In this document: positions 38,933 through 45,455 of the stretch, piece by piece
Position numbering within the stretch: the stretch's first letter is position 1
Layout of the letters: each line of letters opens with the position of its first letter
NCBI GenBank assembly: GCA_029298735.1
Contig: JANSLP010000265.1
Span: forward strand, 1-45,455
DNA length: 45,455 nucleotides
Source of the DNA: Ophiostoma sp. CBS 140.51
Lineage: Eukaryota; Ascomycota; Sordariomycetes; Ophiostomatales; Ophiostomataceae
Direction: 5' to 3'
Notes under the pieces: model-generated
Databases searched by the model: none
Told to the model about the DNA's origin: nothing
What the model saw: the letters and a program-made list of their open reading frames with translations, nothing else
Made by a program: the position numbers and the translations under genes

Positions 38933-41150
38933 CTTTGTTGTCTCGAACAACAGAACAAGAAAGAATGAAGCAAAAATAGAAATAACAAAGGGCGAGAAAA
39001 ATAGATCGGCTTGGAAAGGGATTTGCGAAGACACCGGTGAACGGACCAGACCACGCGCCAGCGGTGAAGGGATAGAATAAAATACAAGCTACTCAATGAG
39101 ATGCCGAGATGCTGAGAGAGGTGAGGTGGTTGGTGTTGAACAACAACAAAGGTGAACGAGACACGTAAATAATGAGGCAAAGTCAAATTCGTGGGGTAAA
39201 GAGAGAAGGAGAGGAATTTGGCCAATCTTCTGGACGGCGGCAAGAGGAGAAATAACAGTGGTCACAACAGGAAAGAGAGGCAGGAGCACAAGTTGGCCAA
39301 GTAAGGAAGGAGCGATGCGGTGAGGAAGGTGTATTTCACAGGAATGGAAAGAACGACTGTCCCAAGAAAAAAAACGTGGAATTGGCAGGAACGTTGTACG
39401 ACGAAAAGGAAAGAACGCCACGAAGTGTAGGCAGTGCGTCGTAGATAGATGGAAAGAGCGAGATAAATGGAGGATAAATGCAAGGGACGAGCGTGCAATT
39501 AGTTGGGCAGTTGGGCAAGAACGATAGACAATAGACTGAAGCAGGGGAGGAACGAGAAGGGCGAGAAAAGCAAGAACGGTCGACGCTTCCTTACTGGGAA
39601 TGCGCTGTTCCTTTTTGGAAGAAGGAGAAGTTCAAACTCTCGAGGGAAGTCGAGGCTTTTTGAAAAGATATTGTCTTTTTTTTCACCTTGCTTTCTTCCC
39701 TTTATTTTCTTCTTTTCCGTCTTCCCCGTCTTTCAGTCGCACCGGCAGTGGGATGGTGGACACCAGGTCCACAAATGATCGCAAGGTCTCGGCCACGCGA
39801 TGCCCCTTGTTAAAGCAGCGAGCGTGCAAGGTGGGTTTTCGTGCAAAAGGTGAGCAACAAGAAAGGAATGAAGAAAGGGAAGAGAAGTCAAAGAGCTTGA
39901 GATATTTGAGCTTCAGTCTCGTCTTTTTGAAGGAATGCAGTCCTTTTCTTAACGCTGACCAGAAGAAACATGAAAAGATGAAACACCGATGCAAGCAGAA
40001 ATAAAAAACGCGCTTGCAATTCAATCGCGGTGTGGATGTCAACGCGTCCAGATCCTCCCACCAAAAAAGCGACAAACGCGTCAACTTTCGTTCACTGTGG
40101 CAAACAGCCTGCAGTGGCGGCGTTGTCCCAGGCTCTTGGGCCTCCCGATCCGCGCGATACACCCACACACACACAAATCCACAACCGCGTAAACGCCAGG
40201 CACGGTTGCAACGGGAAGAAACCCGCGTCCTGCAAACGGCCTAGCAACCGAGAGAACAAAACAAAAGGAGCAGAGAACATCCAGAACACAGACAGAATCC
40301 CTCAAAGCAGAAGTGAAATAGAAACAGCAAAGACATCGAGACATATGGGTCCTCTTGGACTGGACAACGGATAGACAGCAGCAGCCAGCCTCCTCAGCCC
40401 GTCTTGAGGTGCTACAAAGGCAGAAATCTTTGTCGTCGAAGAGCACAGACCAAGTAAGGCCCCTGCTCACACTGAATCTGGAAAGCTGACCCTCGTCTCT
40501 TTTGTATTTGCGGGCTGGTCGACCCCTCGTCGGATCTCCATATCGCCAAGAGCGAGTCGGCAGTCGAGAATTATGTCGCGTGGGGCTTGATCGCGAACAT
40601 AATTATGCAGGCTGTGAGAATGAAAAAGGAGGGTCAAATAACACGGATTGCTGACTTAAGTATGCATGAACAGACCTGGTGGCATTGGACACAATTACAC
40701 GACAGAACCACCAAACGCCGCGGCGTACGCGAGTTGGTTGCCCATCACTCAACTTTGACCCCGCAACTTTAAGCGCATCTGACGGTGAAGCTTGTGCTTG
40801 CCTGCTCACCAGCTTGTACTGCTACCGCCAAACAGAAAAAGCAAAACACCAAAACCCGGCGCTATGCGTGCTAGCCGCTATGGCGCAAAACCTGCAGCAA
40901 CAGCGTCATTGGCTGGACCGGACATTGTCATTCGCTGCTCTCCAACGGGACCGCTCTCCGTTCGCACTGCTTTTGACTTGTCTGGTCCGCCCGATTACGG
41001 AATTGAAGAGAGTAAAAAGGTAGTCCCGCGGTATTCACGACGGAACACCAACCCGAGTCATACTCCGTCATATTCTGACTTGCGCTCCGTTATTTATAAT
41101 AGTCGCTGACCACCCTCGACTTTGACGTTTTGCGCTCTTTTGACATCCTA
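38933..41150. other. 2.2 kb intergenic region with strand-biased purine tracts
   Basis: No gene is evident. From ~38940 to 39660 the plus strand is strongly purine-rich (pyrimidine-rich in the sense of the Rho-like gene), suggesting a long leader or promoter. At about 39661-39735 the bias flips to a T/C tract (TTTTTTTTCACC...CTTTCAG), then purine-rich again to about 39980. Next comes ACACACACACA-type sequence near 40155. Frames here start with non-ATG codons or have no domain. Confidence 0.5.
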
Positions 41151-42590
41151 ATGCGTCTTTCCTGTCTACGGCCTCTTCCCAGGCAGTTTTCGTCATTGTC
41201 CGCCCGCGCATCGGCTCTTTCATCACCCCCGCACCATCGCCATTTTACCACATCCTCCGTCATGGCGTCCACCAAGAAGCTCCAGCCCGCCGCCCGCGTC
41301 TCTGGCCAGCGGCAAGATGTCTGGACCATTGTCAACGAGGCTGCCGCGGCGTCGCCCAAGCAGCCCATTGTCAACATGGGCCAGGGCTTCTTCGGTTACA
41401 ACCCACCCAAGTTTGTGCTCGATGCCGCCAAGGAGGCGCTTGACCGCGTCGAGTGCAACCAGTATAGCCCGACCAAGGGCCGGCCACGTCTCCGCAAGGC
41501 CATTGCCGACGCCTACTCGCCGTTCTGGGGCCGCCAGCTGAACCCAGAGACCGAGGTTACTGTAACGACGGGCGCCAACGAGGGCATGCTGAGCGCCTTT
41601 ATGGCGTTCATTGAGCCTGGCGACGAGGTCATCATCTTTGAGCCCTTCTTCGACCAGTACATTAGCAACATTGAGATCCCTGGCGGCAAGATTGTGTACG
41701 TGCCTATGCACCCGCCCTCGGACGGCGCCGACCGCACGTCGTCGGCCGGTGAGTGGACCGTTAACTTTGAGGAGCTCGAGAAGGCCGTGACGCCGCGCAC
41801 CAAGATGATTGTCATCAACACGCCGCACAACCCCGTGGGCAAGGTGTTCTCCAAGGACGAGCTGCTCAAGATTGCCGACATCTGCCTCAAGAATCAAATC
41901 ATTATTCTGTCCGACGAGGTCTACGACCGCCTGTTTTACACGCCCTTTACCCGCATTGCCACGCTGTCGCCCGAGGTCGAGAAGCTGACGCTCACCGTCG
42001 GCTCGGCCGGCAAGAACTTTTACGCCACCGGCTGGCGTGTCGGCTGGCTGATTGGCCCGCCGGAGCTGCTGCAGCACGTCTCGGCCGCGCACACGCGCAT
42101 CTGCTACTCCTCTGTGTCGCCCCTGCAAGAGGCGTGTGCGATTGGTAGGTCCCTTTGAATGATACAAATGATTTGTTTCCTGTGCTAACTGTTTATAGGC
42201 TTCGAGAAGGCCGACAAGGAGGGCTTCTGGGACGAGAGTATTAAGGAGATGAAGGGCAAGCTGGCCCGCTTCAACGAAATCTGGGACGAGCTCGGCATCC
42301 CCTACTCTGAGCCCGAGGGCGGCTACTTTGTCCTGGCCAACCTCAGCAAGGTCAAGCTGCCCGCCGACTACCCCTTCCCGCCCCACGTCGCCAGCCGGCC
42401 CCGCGATTTCCAGCTCTGCTGGTTCCTGATCCAGGAGCTGGGCGTTGCCGCCATCCCACCCACCGAGTTCTACACCGAGGCCAACGCCAACATTGTCGAG
42501 GACTACCTGCGGTTCGCCGTCTGCAAGCCAGATGACGTGCTGGAGACGGCCAAGGAGCGTCTCCGCGGGCTGAAGAAGTTTATCCAGTAG
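41151..42590 (+). CDS. bna3: kynurenine aminotransferase (Bna3-type), fold-type I PLP enzyme
   Basis: It transaminates kynurenine to kynurenic acid (kynurenine-oxoglutarate transaminase; related enzymes also have cysteine-conjugate beta-lyase activity). Exons are 41151-42144 and 42199-42590. The 54-nt intron has GTAGGT, CTAAC and TAG. From ATG 41151 the protein is 461 residues and begins with a basic, hydroxyl-rich presequence (MRLSCLRPLPRQFSSLSARA) suited to mitochondrial import. From the in-frame ATG 41262 (MASTKK, much better context with G at -3 and +4) it is 424 residues and cytosolic. Landmarks are GQGFFGYNPP, NQYSPTKGRPRLRKA, TTGANEGM, NTPHNPVGK, SDEVYDRLFY and the PLP lysine in SAGKNFYATGWRVGW (Lys288 long form, Lys251 short). 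A C-terminal substrate-binding Arg is likely in DYLRFAVCK. It is convergent with the aldehyde dehydrogenase gene. Confidence 0.92.
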
Positions 42591-42729
42591 TTTGCAGACG
42601 ATGATGAATTAAAGGTATTAAAGGAGATGTGCAAAAATAAATAGCAACAGAAACAATAAATAGACTTTCACCTTAGACATACCGTCAACCAGTTACAACA
42701 TGCCATCCTTTCATTGTTTCCCGGCCCGT

Positions 42730-44414
42730 TCATTTGAAGCACGAGAAAAGGGCTGCAAAGGGGTTCGAGGAGGTAGCCAGCTTCGCGGGCACCTCCTTCG
42801 CTGCAGGAGTGGCCGACGATGTTGAAGCAGCCGAGGCCGCCTTCTTGTCCTTGGGAATGTGGATGCTCTTGGTGTAGGCATACGACAGCAGACCCTGCTT
42901 GCCCATCTCGCCGCCAAAGCCGCTGTTCTTGAAACCCGCGAAAAACGCGCGCACATTCGGCTTCTCGCTGGAGTTGATCCACACAGAGCCAGCCTCGAGC
43001 CGGTCGGCCATGTGGCGTGCCTTGGCCAGGTCCGTCGAGTAGACGGTGGCACCGAGACCGGCATTGGCCAAGTTGGCCCGCGCCACGACCTCGTCATCCG
43101 TCGTCCACTTGAGGACAGGGATAATGGGTCCAAACTGCTCCTCAGAAACCAGCAAGGAGTCTTCGTTGGGCTCGGCCACGACCGTCGGCTCGATCCAGAA
43201 GCCCTTGCCGTCGAGTGCCTTACCGCCAGCCACGACTCTGCCGCCGCCGTTGGTCTGTGCATCCTCCAGGATGTTCTTGACAATGTCGTACTGCATCTTG
43301 TTGGACACGGGGCCAAAGACGGTCGGCAGGTTGTCGTCACCCAGACGGGCCTCTTCGGTGGCATCGGCAGCAGGCACAGCCGGCAAATAGTTCTTGTTCG
43401 TCTCGGCAATAAACTTGGCCAAGAACTCGTCATAGATGGATTCGTGCACGTAGACGCGCTTAGTGGCGACACACATCTGGCCTGCATTGAAGAAGGCACC
43501 GCCAACCGTCTGCGCGACCACGGCATCCAGTCGTCCGGGCTCGTCGGCAACGTCGGCAAAGACAATCGCGGCGTCGTTGCCGGCCAGCTCGAGCGTCACT
43601 TTTTTCAGGGTCTGGGCACAGCTGGCCATGACGCGCTTGCCCGTGGCAATGGTGCCCGTGAAGCTAATCTTGTGGATACCGACATGCTGCGTCATGAACG
43701 CGCCCAAGTTGGCACCGCCGTTGACAGCCTGCAGCACACCCTTGGGCAGCAGCTCGATACACAACTCGATCCAGCGAAGCACCGTATAGGGCGTAAACGG
43801 GCTAGGCTTGACAATGACACAGTTGCCCGTGAGCAGCGACGAGATGACCTTGAGGTTGCAGAGAATCAAAGGAAAGTTCCAAGGGCAGATGGCGCCGACG
43901 ACACCCAGGGGAGGGTGCGTAGCCAGAATTTTCACGTCATCGTCTTCGTACTGCACCTCGTCCGTGAGGCCAATCGTCGAGTAGTACATGGTCTGGTCGA
44001 TTGTGTTGGTGATTTCGACAGCAGCGACGATTTTCTACAATGTCAGAGGGATGAATATCAAGTTGCCACATGTGCAGTACTCACCGATTTGCCCGTCTCG
44101 CGGCGCAGAATGTCCGTCAACTCTTCCTCATGGGCCTTGATCTGGTCGGCGATCTTCACGAGCAGCTTCTGGCGCTCCGCGAGTGTCGTCTTGGCCCAGG
44201 CCGGGAAAATAGCGTTGGCTGAAGTGATGGCATCCTCGAGGTCCTGCGTTGTAGCAATCGGGCAGGGCCAGAGCTCTTCTTCGTTGCGAGGATCGACACT
44301 ATGGTGCGTCTCGGTTCCAAGCTGTTCAGCTGCGTCAGCACCTTCAACGGATGCTGGAGCCGGACGACGCGCGCCATCGATAATGTTGTAAAAGGAGCAC
44401 TCGGGGATCGCCAT
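42730..44414 (-). CDS. NAD(P)-dependent aldehyde dehydrogenase
   Basis: This is a 544-residue aldehyde dehydrogenase superfamily enzyme (PF00171), probably cytosolic, oxidising an aldehyde to its acid. Exons are 44414-44085 and 44034-42730. The 50-nt intron (GTGAGT, CTGAC, TAG) joins RRETGKS to KIVAAVEITN. Landmarks are PWNFPLIL (Asn163), KPSPFTPYT, FTGTIATGKRVM, the general base Glu259 in LELAGND, the catalytic Cys298 in FNAGQMCVA, EEQFGPIIPV, and FKNSGFGGEMGKQGL. Class-defining residues do not let me name the substrate. The last ~37 residues (Ala/Ser/Thr-rich, ending FAALFSCFK) extend beyond the usual C-terminus after YTKSIHIPK. The ATG at 44414 is the first in frame and gives the expected N-terminal length. 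It neighbours the kynurenine aminotransferase tail-to-tail, and I see no evidence of a joint pathway. Confidence 0.92.
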
Positions 44415-45455
44415 TGTGGTGGCTGGTCGAATCAGGTGTAAACAGTGGATGAAAATCACGACAATGGATGACGGCGCAATAGGGTATCAAAAAGCAAGAG
44501 ATTATGGAAACAAGCAACTTTTGAAGAAGAAAAAAAACAAAAATATAACAAAAGTAGAGTGAAATGAAAGGTTGAAGCTGTGTCGAAACGGAGAAAAGTC
44601 GGGCAATAAATCAAAATGAGATGAGGCTGCAGACAGCTCTTTAGCCGGGCACAGTCGTGGTTCTGCTCGCTCCTGTTCATTTACCTACCTCATGTCCTCT
44701 TCTGTCAATTACTTCCATCCACCCGTTGAGCCATCTGTCGACACGGCAGCGGGGCGCCTCTCGAGCGCGTATCTTTTCTCTCCCCTTCGAACTCTCGCTT
44801 GGCCTATCGAAATCAATGCCGCTCCTACCCCGGGCGTACCGCCTAAATAGAAGAAAGGTGAACACTTCTCTTCACAAAATTACAAGAAGGGCCAAATGAG
44901 AGCTTGATCGCACTGAAAACCATGATTCGGGCAGTCTTTCCATTCCAGCTCAATCAAGTCTGTGCGTGTGGGGGAAATGTGCACTTTTCTTTAAAAAAAG
45001 AGGCTCTTCTCCGCTCGAAGACGTGAAAGACAACAGAAAGTGCAGAGTTAAGTTGCAGTTTGGAGACCAAACTACATGCAGTTGAGCGGCACGGCCTGCA
45101 ACATCGACAGACAACGTTGGACGGGCGACACATCACGGGAAAGGCCACCGAATGGTATGATGGGAAGGCTTTTCAGAGTGGACAGCAACTTGGCTGGCAA
45201 GCATAGTCTCTCTAGAGAAGCTTTATGATTAAACGTGGCTTCTTACGGAGAATAATAAAAGGCACATCTGTTTCATAAACTAGCGAACGGCTCGTGAATG
45301 CTGTTTCATTTTAAAAACGGGAAAGGATATACGGCAATGGAAGAAATCATTGATTGGCAGCACAAATAGAATATTTTTAATAGATTTCACTTGTAATTTT
45401 TGTTGGTTAAATTTGCTGGGGAAATAATACAAAAAATAATTAAATAAAAATTCTA
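44415..45455. other. right-edge intergenic region
   Basis: About 1 kb. The first ~250 bp are the probable leader/promoter of the aldehyde dehydrogenase (CT-rich on the minus strand). The rest becomes increasingly AT-rich to the window end. I see no gene. Confidence 0.55.

Noticed and set aside
39683..40174. 163-codon minus-strand frame in the 2.2-kb gap
   Set aside because: No domain, non-biological composition and no credible ATG context. It lies within strand-biased simple sequence.
41223..42386. 387-codon minus-strand frame opposite bna3
   Set aside because: Mirror of the aminotransferase coding sequence, running through its intron. No domain.
42859..44391. 510-codon plus-strand open frame opposite the aldehyde dehydrogenase
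   Set aside because: Antisense shadow. It crosses the ALDH intron without regard to it and has no recognisable domain.

Overview
The window is nuclear DNA of a filamentous ascomycete (Pezizomycotina), most likely a Sordariomycete. Genes are dense. Introns are few and short (49-85 nt in coding regions), with GTRNGT donors and CTAAC or CTGAC branch sites. Coding sequence is GC-rich. The proteins are typical ascomycete types: a Zn(II)2Cys6 regulator, Ima1, Cox8, Bna3 and a CmcJ-like oxidoreductase. I can only guess at the order (perhaps Ophiostomatales). I recognise 17 protein-coding genes and one transporter relic. I saw no tRNA, rRNA, CRISPR array or intact transposon. Both ends are AT-rich and intergenic, so no gene is cut by the window edge.

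Left part (about 1-14.4 kb) looks accessory and catabolic. In order it holds a Zn2Cys6 regulator (+), an intracellular GH2 beta-mannosidase (-), a secreted type-B carboxylesterase (+), an MFS sugar permease (-), a class C beta-lactamase/LovD-type serine hydrolase (+) and the C-terminal relic of another MFS transporter (-). The two divergent intergenic regions (mannosidase/esterase and permease/hydrolase) share exact 9-10 bp CGG-containing words (CTAACACGG, TTTCACACGG, AACTCCGTG). A related TTGACACGG motif lies beside the relic. I infer a small, possibly mannan or manno-oligosaccharide, utilisation cluster driven by the adjacent regulator. Nothing in the sequence proves the substrate.

Middle part (about 15-22.4 kb) is sparse. 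It holds an HNH-nuclease-domain protein, a CmcJ/AsaB-like oxidoreductase, a 111-residue protein made of two copies of an unrecognised ~45-residue unit, and a Trp/Gly/Thr-rich protein with a GPI-like tail but no visible signal peptide. Long gene-poor stretches separate them.

Right part (22.4-44.4 kb) is conserved housekeeping. It holds Ima1 (inner nuclear membrane), Alg14 (ER, N-glycan precursor), mitoribosomal mS23/Rsm25, a mitochondrial-type PPR protein, Cox8 (complex IV), Mtr4 (nuclear exosome helicase), a long Rho-like GTPase with degenerate G motifs and one GC-AG intron, Bna3-type kynurenine aminotransferase with two plausible start codons, and an aldehyde dehydrogenase.
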